DNA from: Burkholderia sp. Bp9143
GTDB taxonomy: Bacteria > Pseudomonadota > Gammaproteobacteria > Burkholderiales > Burkholderiaceae
DNA length: 64,000 nucleotides
Direction of reading: 5' to 3'
NCBI RefSeq assembly: GCF_003853645.1
Contig: NZ_QTPO01000016.1
Location: forward strand, 90,020 to 154,019
Both the position numbers and the translations under genes were made by a program. The notes under the pieces were generated by a model. The model worked only from the letters and a program-made list of their open reading frames with translations. It searched no databases and had not been told where the DNA came from. Below are positions 43,897 to 53,216 of this stretch, piece after piece. The stretch's first letter is position 1. Each line of letters begins with the position of its first letter.

Positions 43897-44207
43897 CATG
43901 CGGTTGCTTCCCGCCGCGCGAAACGACCGCCTCGACAACCCATGCCGAAGGCGACCGTTTTGCTTGTCATCGCGGCAGGGGGTGCCGACATTCGTGCGAT
44001 GCGTGCAGGGGGCGTGCTTCCCCCTTGCGCTGCCTTGCACGATGCAGAGGAGCGAACTACCTTTTCCTTTAAAGCCGCCGACGACACTTGGTGAATCGGT
44101 CTTGGCAGACTGCCGATAAAGAGTGATACGAAATGCGGCATGGCGGCACGACGATGCCCGGAGCGCCGGTTGGCGGCCCCGGCGAGTGACGCGCGGCGAG
44201 GCGGCCC
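43897..44207. other. non-coding gap before the oxidase operon
   Basis: No gene is supported. The interval presumably carries the promoter of the oxidase operon. No TTGAT-N4-ATCAA (FNR/Anr) site was found by eye. GAGGCGG immediately precedes the coxB ATG. Confidence 0.5.
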
Positions 44208-45362
44208 ATGGTGCTTGCGATTGCCCTGATCCTGATCATCGTGTTGGCGGTGGGGTTTCACTTTGCCAGTCCCTGGTGGATCACGCCGATCGCGTCGAAC
44301 TGGGTGCGCATGGACGACATGCTGACGATCACGCTCGTCATCACCGGCGCATTCTTCATCGCAATCAACCTGTTCATCGCGATCGCGCTGATACGCTTCC
44401 GCCACCGCGGCGGGCATCGCGCGGCCTACGAGCCACACAACAGACGGCTGGAATGGTGGCTGATCGGCCTGACCGCCGTCGGCGTGGCAGCGTTGCTGGC
44501 ACCCGGTCTCTTCGTCTACGCGGATTACATCCGGCCGCCGCACAACGTGCTGCAGATGGAGGTGCTCGGCCGGCAATGGCAATGGCGCTTCCGCTTCGCC
44601 GGCCCCGGCGGCAAGCTGGGCACGACGGACGTGCGCTACATCGGCAACGACAACCCCTTCGGCCTTAACCCCGCCGACCCCAACGGCCGCGACAACTACC
44701 TGATCGAGACGCCCGAGGTGCACCTGCCGCTGAACCGGCCGATCCAGGTCCTGACACGGTCGCTCGACGTGCTGCACGACTTCTATGTCCCGCCGTTCCG
44801 TGCGCGCATGAACATGGTGCCCGGCATGGTGACCACCTTCTGGTTCACGCCGACCAAGGCGGGGCGTTACGACATCCTGTGCGCACAACTTTGCGGTGTC
44901 GGGCACGCCGGCATGCGCGGCGTGGTGGTGGTGGAAGACGAGGCATCGTTCTCGCGCTGGCTGGCGCAGCAGACCACCTTCGCGCAGCGGCAGCAGGCCA
45001 GCGTGCAGGCCGCGGCAGCCGCGCCGGGCGGCAGCGCCCAGGCGCTTGCCGACCAGGGCAAGGCGCTCGCGGCGGCCAAGGGCTGCTTCGCGTGTCATAC
45101 CGTCGACGGCAGCCCGCGCGTGGGCCCCACCTGGAAGGGCCTGTACGGCAAGACCGAAACGATGGCCGACGGCAGCACCGCGAAGGTGGACGAAGCCTAT
45201 CTGCGCGCCTTCATCCGCAACCCGGCGGCCCGCGTCGTGAAGGGCTACTCACCCATCATGCCGCATTTCGACCTGAGCGAGCAGGAGCTGACCGCGCTGG
45301 TGACCTACATCGAATCCCAAGGCGGACCGGCTGCCAGCAGCGCGGCCAACCGCCAGCCCTAG
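44208..45362 (+). CDS. coxB: cytochrome c oxidase subunit II with fused cytochrome c
   Basis: This protein of 384 residues has two N-terminal helices, a cupredoxin domain with the CuA ligands DILCAQLCGVGHAGM (two Cys, His, Met) and a C-terminal cytochrome c domain with the haem site CFACH and a Met ligand in SPIMPHF. The fusion marks a caa3-type oxidase that can accept electrons directly from a soluble carrier. It leads a tight operon: coxA starts 13 bp after it. GAGGCGG precedes the ATG. Confidence 0.93.
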   Translation: MVLAIALILIIVLAVGFHFASPWWITPIASNWVRMDDMLTITLVITGAFFIAINLFIAIALIRFRHRGGHRAAYEPHNRRLEWWLIGLTAVGVAALLAPGLFVYADYIRPPHNVLQMEVLGRQWQWRFRFAGPGGKLGTTDVRYIGNDNPFGLNPADPNGRDNYLIETPEVHLPLNRPIQVLTRSLDVLHDFYVPPFRARMNMVPGMVTTFWFTPTKAGRYDILCAQLCGVGHAGMRGVVVVEDEASFSRWLAQQTTFAQRQQASVQAAAAAPGGSAQALADQGKALAAAKGCFACHTVDGSPRVGPTWKGLYGKTETMADGSTAKVDEAYLRAFIRNPAARVVKGYSPIMPHFDLSEQELTALVTYIESQGGPAASSAANRQP

Positions 45363-45375
45363 CGGAGCAGACGCA

Positions 45376-47136
45376 ATGCCCTACGCGCACCTCGACCACG
45401 CCCCGAAAAGCTTCTGGACCCGCTATGTCTGGAGCCAGGATCACAAGGTCATCGCCGTGCAGTATTCGCTGACGGCCATCGTCATCGGCCTGGTCGGCCT
45501 CGTCCTGTCGGACCTGATGCGGTTGCAGCTCGGCTTTCCCGGCAAGTTCAGCTTCATCGACGCCAACCACTACTACCAGTTCGTCACCATGCACGGGATG
45601 ATCATGGTGATCTACCTGCTGACCGCGCTGTTCCTGGGCGGTTTCGGCAACTACCTGATCCCGCTGATGCTGGGCGCGCGCGACATGGTGTTCCCGTTTC
45701 TCAACATGTTGAGCTACTGGGTCTATCTGCTGGCCGTGCTGGTGCTGGTGGCGAGTTTCTTCGTGCCCGGCGGACCAACCGGCGCGGGCTGGACGCTGTA
45801 TCCGCCCCAGGCGATCCTGCCCGGCACGCCGGGCGTGGAATGGGGCATCGTGCTGATGCTCGTGTCACTGGCGATCTTCATCGTCGCGGCAACCATGGGC
45901 GGTCTGAACTACGTCACCACCACGCTGCAGGCGCGCACGCGCGGCATGACGCTCATGCGCATGCCGCTCACGGTGTGGGGCATCTTCATCGCGACCATCA
46001 TGGCACTGCTGGCGTTTCCGGCGCTGTTCGTGTCGGCGGTGATGATGCTGCTCGACCGGACACTCGGCACCAGTTTCTTCATACCGGCCGTGGTGTCGAT
46101 GGGGCAGCCGCTCAAGCATGTCGGCGGCAGCCCGCTGCTGTTCCAGCACCTGTTCTGGTTCTTCGGGCATCCGGAGGTCTACATCGTCGCGCTGCCGGCC
46201 TTCGGCATCGCGTCGGACCTCATCAGCACCCACGCGCGCAAGAGCATCTTCGGCTACAGGATGATGGTGTGGGCCATCGTCATCATCGGCGCACTGAGCT
46301 TCGTGGTCTGGGCACACCACATGTTCATCGCCGGCATGGATCCGTACTTCGGCTTCTTCTTCGCCACCACCACGCTCATCATCGCCATCCCGACCGCCCT
46401 CAAGGTCTACAACTGGGTGCTGACGCTGTGGCGCGGCGATATCCACCTGACCGTGCCGATGCTGTTTGCCATCGGCTTCGTCAGCACCTTCGTCCTGGGC
46501 GGACTGACCGGGCTCTATCTCGGCAACGTGAGCGTGGACATTCCGCTGTCGAACACGTACTTCGTGGTGGCGCACTTCCATATGGTGATGGCCGTGTCGC
46601 CGATCCTGGTGGTGTTTGGCGGCCTCTACCACTGGTATCCGAAGGTGACGGGCCGCATGCTCGACGACAGGCTCGGGCGCGCGCACTTCTGGGCCACCTT
46701 CCTCGGCACGTATGCGATCTACTTCCCGATGCACTATCTCGGCATCCTCGGCATGCCGCGGCGGTATTACGCGTATGAGGGCTACAGCTTCATTCCGCAC
46801 TCGGCGCAGACACTCAACACGTTCATCACCGTCGTCGCACTGATCGTGGCGGTGGCGCAGTTGTTGTTCCTGTACAACCTGGCGTGGAGCCTCGTGCGCG
46901 GCAAGCGTGCCGACGGCAACCCCTGGCGGGCCACCACGCTGGAATGGCAGACGCCGCAAACGCCGCCGGTGCACGGCAACTGGGGCGCCGCGCAGCCCGT
47001 CGTCTACCGTTGGGCGTACGAATACAGTCCGCCGGGGCAGGTGGAAGACTTCGTTCCGCAGAATCAGCCGCCTGCGACGGCGACTACGCCTGAACCAGCC
47101 CACCCGACGCTTCAACCCGGCGAGGCACGCAAATGA
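45376..47136 (+). CDS. coxA: cytochrome c oxidase subunit I
   Basis: The 586-residue catalytic subunit spans the membrane about 12 times. It carries the haem-copper ligands: His in FVTMHGMIMVIYL (low-spin haem), FGHPEVYIVALPAFG (CuB His, channel Glu and crosslinked Tyr), WAHHMFIAGMDP (CuB His pair) and VVAHFHMVM (haem His). The GHPEVY motif with FGNYLIPLMLGARDM marks an A-type enzyme with D- and K-channels. It pumps protons while reducing oxygen. Its stop overlaps the next gene by 4 bp. Confidence 0.95.
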   Translation: MPYAHLDHAPKSFWTRYVWSQDHKVIAVQYSLTAIVIGLVGLVLSDLMRLQLGFPGKFSFIDANHYYQFVTMHGMIMVIYLLTALFLGGFGNYLIPLMLGARDMVFPFLNMLSYWVYLLAVLVLVASFFVPGGPTGAGWTLYPPQAILPGTPGVEWGIVLMLVSLAIFIVAATMGGLNYVTTTLQARTRGMTLMRMPLTVWGIFIATIMALLAFPALFVSAVMMLLDRTLGTSFFIPAVVSMGQPLKHVGGSPLLFQHLFWFFGHPEVYIVALPAFGIASDLISTHARKSIFGYRMMVWAIVIIGALSFVVWAHHMFIAGMDPYFGFFFATTTLIIAIPTALKVYNWVLTLWRGDIHLTVPMLFAIGFVSTFVLGGLTGLYLGNVSVDIPLSNTYFVVAHFHMVMAVSPILVVFGGLYHWYPKVTGRMLDDRLGRAHFWATFLGTYAIYFPMHYLGILGMPRRYYAYEGYSFIPHSAQTLNTFITVVALIVAVAQLLFLYNLAWSLVRGKRADGNPWRATTLEWQTPQTPPVHGNWGAAQPVVYRWAYEYSPPGQVEDFVPQNQPPATATTPEPAHPTLQPGEARK

Positions 47137-47744
47137 CCACCCTGCCGCGCTCCTTCGTTCCCGATACGCCGCCGGTCTTGCCGAATGCGAGCCGCGTCGG
47201 CCTGATCGTCTTCATGGCGGTGGCAACGGCATTGTTTTCGTTGCTGCTGCTCGCTTACGGCATGCGCATGCGCGAGCCCGACTGGCAGCCGATTCCGCAT
47301 CCGGCGCTGCTGTGGTGGAATACGGGCGCGCTGGCGCTGGCAAGCCTGGCCATGCAGCGTGCCCGGCAGCTGACGGTGCACCGCGTGGCGTGGCTGGTGT
47401 CCGGCGGTGTGCTGGCCGCCGTGTTCGTGATCGGGCAACTGATCGCCTGGCGCATGCTGTCGGCGACCGGGCAGACCATCACCGTCAATCCTTCCAACAG
47501 CTTCCTCTACCTGCTCACCGGCCTGCACGGATTGCACGTGCTGGGCGGGCTGGCGGCCTGGGCCGTGACGATCGCGCAGCGCCGGCGTGCGGATCCGTTC
47601 CGGGCCCAGCGTGCCATCGCGCTGTGCGCCCTCTACTGGCATTTCCTGCTGGCGGTCTGGCTCGTGCTGCTGGCGGCGATGTGGTGGCTCACCCCCGCGA
47701 TCGTCGCCGCCATCTGCGGGCCGCTGTATGGAGCCACGCCATGA
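47133..47744 (+). CDS. cytochrome c oxidase subunit III-like protein (first copy)
   Basis: This 203-residue protein of five hydrophobic helices has the COX3 pattern: RVGLIVFMAVATALFSLLLL, then SNSFLYLLTGLHGLHVLGGL and YWHFLLAVWLVLLAAMW. It overlaps coxA and the following subunit-III gene by 4 bp each, so all are translated together. It is shorter and more diverged than the next gene. Two adjacent subunit-III-like genes are less usual; one may stabilise the enzyme while the other is the canonical subunit. Confidence 0.82.
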   Translation: MTTLPRSFVPDTPPVLPNASRVGLIVFMAVATALFSLLLLAYGMRMREPDWQPIPHPALLWWNTGALALASLAMQRARQLTVHRVAWLVSGGVLAAVFVIGQLIAWRMLSATGQTITVNPSNSFLYLLTGLHGLHVLGGLAAWAVTIAQRRRADPFRAQRAIALCALYWHFLLAVWLVLLAAMWWLTPAIVAAICGPLYGATP

Positions 47745-48448
47745 CCTCGCCCACGCTCCCGCCCGAATCCGCTGCCCCCCCGTCCGCCGACGCCGGGCCT
47801 GACGGCTGGCGCGGCATCGTCACGGACTGGTCCGCCGACCGCGAAGCCTTCAAGGTGCCGTGGGGCAAGGCGATGATGTGGATCTTCCTGCTGTCGGACA
47901 CCTTCGTGTTCAGCAGCTTCCTGATCGGCTACATGACGGTGCGCATGTCGACCACGGCGCCGTGGCCCGACACCGCCAAGGTGTTCGGGCTCACCGTGGG
48001 CGGCGTGGAGGTGCCGTTGCTGCTGATCGCCATCATGACGTTCACCCTGATCAGCAGCAGCGGCACCATGGCGATGGCCGTCAACTTCGGCTACCGGCGC
48101 AACACGAAGCCCGCCGCCGCGCTGTTGCTGGCGACCGCGCTGCTGGGCGCGACCTTCGTGTCGCTGCAGGCCTTCGAATGGAGCAACCTGATCTTCCGTG
48201 AAGGCATACGCCCGTGGGGCAACCCGATCGGTGCGGCACAGTTCGGCGCATGCTTCTTCCTGATCACCGGGTTCCACGGCTTTCACGTGACCTGCGGCGT
48301 GATCTACCTGCTGCTGGTCGCACGCAAGATCCTGCAGCCGGGGTTCGCCGAGCACGGCAACTTCCAGATCGTCGAGATCGCCGGCCTGTACTGGCACTTC
48401 GTCGACCTGGTGTGGGTGTTCATCTTCGCGCTGTTCTATTTGTGGTGA
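47741..48448 (+). CDS. cytochrome c oxidase subunit III-like protein (second copy)
   Basis: This 235-residue protein has five or more helices and the COX3 blocks KAMMWIFLLSDTFVFSSFLI, AAQFGACFFLITGFHGFHV and EIAGLYWHFVDLVWVFIFAL. Start is the ATG at 47741, giving a 4-bp overlap (ATGA) with the first copy. A cytosolic N-terminal extension is rich in Pro and Ala. Together with coxB, coxA and the subunit-IV gene it completes the caa3 complex. Confidence 0.88.
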   Translation: MTSPTLPPESAAPPSADAGPDGWRGIVTDWSADREAFKVPWGKAMMWIFLLSDTFVFSSFLIGYMTVRMSTTAPWPDTAKVFGLTVGGVEVPLLLIAIMTFTLISSSGTMAMAVNFGYRRNTKPAAALLLATALLGATFVSLQAFEWSNLIFREGIRPWGNPIGAAQFGACFFLITGFHGFHVTCGVIYLLLVARKILQPGFAEHGNFQIVEIAGLYWHFVDLVWVFIFALFYLW

Positions 48449-48456
48449 GGCAGGCC

Positions 48457-48798
48457 ATGGACCATACCGATCCCGCCGATCGACCCGACGCCGCGCACGG
48501 CCAGCAGCATCCCATCGGCATCTACCTGAAGATCTGGGGCCTGCTGTTCGTCCTGAGCACGTTGTCGTACCTGGTGGACTACTTCAACGTGCAGGGGCTG
48601 CTGCGCTGGGTGCTGATCGTCGTGCTCATGATCGCCAAGGCCGGGCTGATCGTGTCGATCTTCATGCACATGATGTGGGAGCGGCTGGCGCTGGTGTACG
48701 CGATCCTGATACCGCCGCTGTGCCTGCTGGTGCTCATGGTGCTGATGGCGGCCGAAGCGCATCATACGTTCGGGATGCGGGAACTCTTCTTTCATTGA
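48457..48798 (+). CDS. cytochrome c oxidase subunit IV-like protein
   Basis: The 113-residue protein has a His-rich cytosolic start (MDHTDPADRPDAAHGQQHP) and three helices, with LKIWGLLFVLSTLSYLVDYF and AKAGLIVSIFMHMMWERLAL typical of the bacterial subunit-IV family. It begins 8 bp after the subunit-III gene and ends the operon. It is thought to assist assembly or stability rather than catalysis. GAGGCAGGCC precedes the ATG. Confidence 0.85.
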   Translation: MDHTDPADRPDAAHGQQHPIGIYLKIWGLLFVLSTLSYLVDYFNVQGLLRWVLIVVLMIAKAGLIVSIFMHMMWERLALVYAILIPPLCLLVLMVLMAAEAHHTFGMRELFFH

Positions 48799-49156
48799 TC
48801 GCTTCGACTCGTCGTTCTTCGGGTGACAAACGCTTTGGATCACGTACGATCGAGCGCGCGTGGCATGAAAACAGCCCGACCGCGAGCCGGCAATCTCATC
48901 CAGAATCGGGCGGATGATTGCGAGCGTTTCGTCGCGAGGCGCGAGGATGCCGGCAGTGATTCGGTTACCGATGTCGCGCAGTCCCGTATAAGCGGCTTCG
49001 TTACTTGTCGTGGATCGACCGCCGAGAGCGGAGCTGCGTAGGCGCCTGGCATCGTGAGCGATACCCGCGATGACACGATGCGAGGGCAACCAACCGGCTT
49101 CCGAGACGCCTGTTTCATCTCTATCGGTGGCTGGTTGCATCTCGCGCGTCAAGGCT
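48799..49156. other. non-coding or decayed stretch
   Basis: A minus-strand frame here (reading GVSEAGWLPSHRVIAGIAHD and then LRDIGNRITAGILAPRDETL) looks protein-like, but it has no start, no family match that I know and no downstream continuation. It could be a gene fragment. Otherwise nothing is seen. Confidence 0.4.
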
Positions 49157-49450
49157 TCACTTCATGCCGCCGACGATCCTCTCCATTTCCGCTTCGCCGA
49201 AAGCACGCATGCTGACGGTTCGAACATTGCCCAACTGCGCCAGCATCAGTCCCAGCCGCGTCGCGGTTTCGTCGTCGGGCGCATCGAGTGTCGCGACGAT
49301 GTCGTAAGGCCCAAGTGTCCATTTGAGCGAGCCGACGGTGATGCCCATCGCCCGCGCCCCTTCCTGAAACGCCTTCGCTCGCTGGACCGTGTCTTTCACG
49401 GCCTGCACACCCTGGTCAGTCCAGTTCATCAATACGATGTATGTCGCCAT
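49157..49450 (-). CDS. GYD-domain protein
   Basis: The 97-residue protein has the GYD-family fold: MATYIVLMNWTDQGVQAVKD, then GSLKWTLGPYDIVATLDAPD with the conserved GPYD, and MRAFGEAEMERIVGGM. GYD proteins are small ferredoxin-like domains of unknown role, found near signal-transduction genes. The ATG at 49450 has GGAGG 6 bp upstream. It faces the oxidase operon and has no operon partners. Confidence 0.85.
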   Translation of the reverse strand: MATYIVLMNWTDQGVQAVKDTVQRAKAFQEGARAMGITVGSLKWTLGPYDIVATLDAPDDETATRLGLMLAQLGNVRTVSMRAFGEAEMERIVGGMK

Positions 49451-49924
49451 ATTGCCTCCGATGGTTAAGGAGCCCATCCCCGTTCCCCCGTCGATGCACG
49501 GGCCGAACGCCACCGACCGGCCACAAGCGTTTGCGGTCGGTGCAGTCTTCGTTTACCCCGGGATTTGTCGGACGTGTGCGTCGTTGAAGCACGCATGCCC
49601 TTGATGATTCGGACAACGTAAACAGTATAGAAAGCGAATCAGCCGCCGGCGGGTCAATGATTGCGTGTTGTGCGATACCGGCGTCGCCGCGGATCGCATG
49701 TCATGTCGGGACATGTATCGCGGTGAAGAGAATGAACACGCCAGAACGGTGGAGCCGGGTCACGCGGTGCGCCGCATGACGCGCGGCGAGGTTCATCTCG
49801 CGCTTGACTGGGCCGCGATCGTGCCGACCACTTCATGAAATGGCTATACTTTTTATTTCCTTTATGCCTTGTGCACTGCATGAGTGCCTTGTATCCAGGC
49901 TTCATGTGCCGAAGGGGGATTGAG
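49451..49924. other. non-coding gap
   Basis: There is no supportable gene on either strand; the reading frames present are short. The right part is AT-rich (near 49840-49870, GGCTATACTTTTTATTTCC) and is a plausible promoter for the MBL-fold gene. Confidence 0.5.
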
Positions 49925-50905
49925 ATGCAGATCTTGAACGCGGTTGACCGGATCGAACTCCAAGTCCTCGTCGACAATGTCACCGATAGCCTTTCCACTG
50001 CCCCGTCAAACGTGACGCTCGAATGGCCTGCGTTGATGCGCGCTGGAATGCGGGAATTGGCAGGGTCGTGTCAATGTTGCGCCAACCATGGCCTGGCGCA
50101 CGTCATCACGGCTTATCGAGGCGGTACGCAACACACGATGCTGTTTGATGGCGGACCCGTGGAGTTCGCGATCGAATACAACGGCACCCGCCTCGGCATC
50201 GATTTCGGTGCCATTGAAGCTGTCGTCCTGTCGCACGGCCACTGGGATCATGCGGGCGGCCTGCCGATGGCATTCGATCTCATCCAGAAGGGCAATGGCG
50301 GTCGGCCGGTTGCTTGCTACCTGCACCCCGGCATGTTCCGAAAGCGCGCACTACCGCTGCCGGGCGGCGAACTGTTGCCCATCCACGACATCCCGTCGGC
50401 AGACGAACTGTCCGCGCGCGGCGCCGCCGTGATTACTACGGTGGAACCCCAGACGTTCCTGGACGACATGTTCTTCGTGAGTGGCGAGATCCCGCGCGTC
50501 ACGCCCTACGAGAAGGGCTTTCCCGGACATATGCGACGGAGTGACGACGGAAAGTCCTGGGAACCCGATCCGCTGATCATGGACGAGCGATTCGTCGCCG
50601 CACATGTGAAGGACAAAGGGATCGTCGTCTTTACGGCGTGCTCGCATGCGGGTGTGGTCAATGTCCTGAAGCACGCGCAGACGTGCTTTCCCTCGGTGCC
50701 CCTCTACGCCGTCGCGGGCGGCTTTCACCTCGCCGGCGTGAACGAGAAGATCATCGCCGAATCGGTGCGTGAGTTGGGCGAGTTCGGTCTTAAGCTGATC
50801 GCGCCCGGCCACTGCACGGGCTGGCGCGCTGTCAACGCGCTTGTCGGGGCGTTTGGGGAAAACGTGGTCGTCCCGACAGCGGTGGGAAAAATCTTCGCAA
50901 TCTAG
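49925..50905 (+). CDS. metallo-beta-lactamase-fold hydrolase
   Basis: This 326-residue MBL-fold protein has the motif LSHGHWDHAGG (zinc-binding His/Asp), a second site in TACSHAGVVNVL and a C-terminal APGHCTGWRA. It resembles archaeal and bacterial MBL proteins related to the RFA-P synthase group. It has Cys-rich SCQCCANHG near residue 45, possibly an extra metal site. The ATG at 49925 is preferred because MQILNAVDRIE begins the conserved part. Substrate unknown; it stands alone. Confidence 0.82.
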   Translation: MQILNAVDRIELQVLVDNVTDSLSTAPSNVTLEWPALMRAGMRELAGSCQCCANHGLAHVITAYRGGTQHTMLFDGGPVEFAIEYNGTRLGIDFGAIEAVVLSHGHWDHAGGLPMAFDLIQKGNGGRPVACYLHPGMFRKRALPLPGGELLPIHDIPSADELSARGAAVITTVEPQTFLDDMFFVSGEIPRVTPYEKGFPGHMRRSDDGKSWEPDPLIMDERFVAAHVKDKGIVVFTACSHAGVVNVLKHAQTCFPSVPLYAVAGGFHLAGVNEKIIAESVRELGEFGLKLIAPGHCTGWRAVNALVGAFGENVVVPTAVGKIFAI

Positions 50906-51665
50906 CGAGCTGGCATGGGGGCCAGGCAGTCTTGAGTGACACGCGTCGACCCCCTGCTTCGAAATGTTCCGAACGGCCACAAAGATCGCCGGGCGGAAAG
51001 TTACAGTGTCATCCCGGATTGTCGTGTGTCGGCCCGGGAGCAGACGCTCGCCAACTTTGACTGAGCGGCTCATACGGGTCGGGAGTGTGAATTCGCTGAT
51101 GCAGGCGGCTGACGTTCGGCTGCTCGATGCGGCCGCTGTCAGCAATCGGCCACATTGCTGACGTCGAACCCAGCCCGTCCCAATGTCGGCAAAGGCCGAA
51201 TTGTGCACGTAGCTCGTCCGTCCGGCTTCGGAGTATTGCAGCCGTTCCAACGGCAGGTTTTTCCGCTCGCTGAACGACAGGTTGTGGCCGAACTCGGCCG
51301 GCCATCAGCCAGCGACGCACGACCTGCGCTGATCGACCAGTTGAATCCACCACCCGTACCGGACGATGGTGGCGGCTTCGCCGTGATGACGATTCCTGGA
51401 TGCATAACGGTCATTGGGGATGCATTCCATGGCCAACCGAGCGACGGCCTCGGTGTTTCGCAAAGCGGCCACATGGCACTTGTGCAAATGCCCCCCATGG
51501 TTAGTCGCGACGCGCACATGCACGACGAGTGCACGGAATACTTTTGAAGGGCGGCCCGATCCTCAAATCGAGGCGCTTTTCAACAGCCTGTCAGCGAGGT
51601 CGCGACAACCTTGGATTGGTCTACGCTCTCCAACGGCCCCTCTTTTCAAAGGAGGCAGCGTAAGT
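50906..51665. other. long non-coding or decayed stretch
   Basis: This 760-bp interval has only frames without clear starts, family motifs or consistent codon use on both strands. It resembles the mosaic intergenic sequence at 60.3-60.8 kb in texture (short runs such as GACGTTCGGCTGCTCGAT). It is likely the residue of deleted genes or a mobile element. Confidence 0.4.
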
Positions 51666-52061
51666 TCACTGGGTTGCCGGAGCCTTTAGCTCAGTCGCGA
51701 TCTGCTCGAACAGTTTCGATGTCCAATCCGGTGGAAAGTTGAGTGGCGCGAGGATCGGCTTGCTCACGATCGCCACGTCCGTGTTCGACTCGTTCACCGG
51801 GTGTAGCCATATCGCGATGCGTTCGCCCCAGCTCCACAGGGAAATACCGTGGGAGACAACGATGCGCCCAGCCGCCGGGTCACTCTCCACCAGTTCGAGT
51901 TTCTGTGTCGTCGTGGCAGCAAGCGTGGCGGCGTACACCGAGTTGTAGGGTGCAGCGTAGACCCGATGCACGCCCTCTTCCTTCGACGCCTTGACTGATT
52001 CAGTAGACGCGCAGCCGCTCAGCGTCACCGCAATCATGATAGGGATAAGCCAGACTCGCAT
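51666..52061 (-). CDS. lipoprotein of unknown function
   Basis: This 131-residue protein starts MRVWLIPIMIAVTLSGCAST, a lipoprotein signal with lipobox TLSGC. The rest is an alpha/beta domain with YNSVYAATLAATTTQKLELV, GRIVVSHGISLWSWGERIAI and FPPDWTSKLFEQIATELK. The ATG at 52061 has GGAG 7 bp upstream. It resembles small periplasmic lipoproteins seen in stress loci, but no named family is certain. It stands alone on its strand. Confidence 0.72.
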   Translation of the reverse strand: MRVWLIPIMIAVTLSGCASTESVKASKEEGVHRVYAAPYNSVYAATLAATTTQKLELVESDPAAGRIVVSHGISLWSWGERIAIWLHPVNESNTDVAIVSKPILAPLNFPPDWTSKLFEQIATELKAPATQ

Positions 52062-52766
52062 GACAATCTCCGTCATTAACCCACTTTCACCTTGCTTACC
52101 GGCGCGACTTGAGCGATTGATGAGCGCCGGGCGTTTCCCATCAAAGCCCATACAGAGGGTGACTAATCATTGGACGACTGGCCATGCCGATGAATCTGTA
52201 CATGATCGCTCTCCTGCAATGTCCATGAAGCCGATGCGACTCGTCTGCGGCGGACCATCCTCCGTGCGTCGCGCATACCGTCTCGTTCATGCTAGGAGGC
52301 TGTTCTGCTCATCCTTTGAGATAGCTCAAGATTTGCGTTCCATTCGATTTGTCACGGGGCTTCGCCGCTGCTCACTTGCCCGACCATCCGGTGAGGTCTT
52401 ACGTTAGGGCGCAGTCCGGGCGATGAAAACACGTCGGCGTCGCACCCACGATCGGTCAGATTGAATCTTGGTCAAAATGCCGGGTATGGCGCGCAATGCA
52501 GCTTTTCGAATGTCCAACCGATAGCAACGCGGACAGGCTGAAACTGGCCGGCAGTTGGTCAAAGCGGAGGCCCTAACCGGTCCGCTTGTCACCCGCTGTA
52601 GTCGGCTGTAGCCGACCCGAAGCCGCCGTTCGAGCCGCCGGCGCTTCAACGGCATTGATCGGAGAGATCCGGCCGTCCGGGCCGGTCCCTCACGCGCAAC
52701 GGTTTCGCCTTTGCGGAACGTTCGTCTTGTCGATTGACGGCAAGGCGATCGCTCAATGGCCCAGGC
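52062..52766. other. non-coding stretch
   Basis: No supported gene. A very short frame (MYRFIGMASRPM, start near 52205, minus strand) follows GGAGAG but ends after about 20 codons, so it is not called. The right part looks like decayed sequence; nothing else was recognised. Confidence 0.4.
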
Positions 52767-53192
52767 TTACTGGTTAAACCCTGCGTGGCGCAGCGCTTCC
52801 TCAGCGGCCTCGTGGTCTTGAGCCGATGTGCCGCCAGACACACCGATACCCCCGACCAGACGCCCTTCATGAAAGATCGGTACGCCACCGCCGACCGGCA
52901 TCAGCCGCGGATGGTGCGCCAGCGGGGCAACGGCAGGTTCGGCCATGTACTGATTCCATTGCTGCGTGGCCATGCCGAACGACGCGGCGGTCCATGCCTT
53001 GTCGATGGCGACGTCAACAGTCAGGAACGGGGCGGCATCCGCGCGCTCGAAAGCGCGCAGGTGACCGCCTGCATCGGTAATCGCGATGGTCGCGGCGAAG
53101 CCTCGCGCGGCGCACGCGCGGCGCGCTTCGGCCATCAATGCTTGGGCGGCTTCCAGGCTGATCGTGGTCGTGTTGATGATGGGCGATGTCAT
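52767..53192 (-). CDS. GlcG/HbpS-family protein
   Basis: The 141-residue protein follows the GlcG/HbpS pattern: SLEAAQALMAEARRACAARG, AITDAGGHLRAFERADAAPF, a helix with AIDKAWTAASFGMAT, and GGGVPIFHEGRLVGGIGVSG. The fold binds haem in HbpS, whereas GlcG is of unknown role. It begins 24 bp after the end of the alcohol-dehydrogenase-like gene on the same strand, so it probably shares that transcript, controlled by the divergent LysR gene. Confidence 0.85.
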   Translation of the reverse strand: MTSPIINTTTISLEAAQALMAEARRACAARGFAATIAITDAGGHLRAFERADAAPFLTVDVAIDKAWTAASFGMATQQWNQYMAEPAVAPLAHHPRLMPVGGGVPIFHEGRLVGGIGVSGGTSAQDHEAAEEALRHAGFNQ

Positions 53193-53216
53193 GTTGATCC
53201 TCGTTGTCAGAAGGGT

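Noticed and set aside
50906..51665. Several 65-130-codon frames on both strands.
   Set aside because: They overlap each other, lack starts with ribosome-binding sites and show no domain.
52152..52205. Very short minus-strand frame after GGAGAG.
   Set aside because: About 20 codons, with no homology and no coupling to a neighbour.
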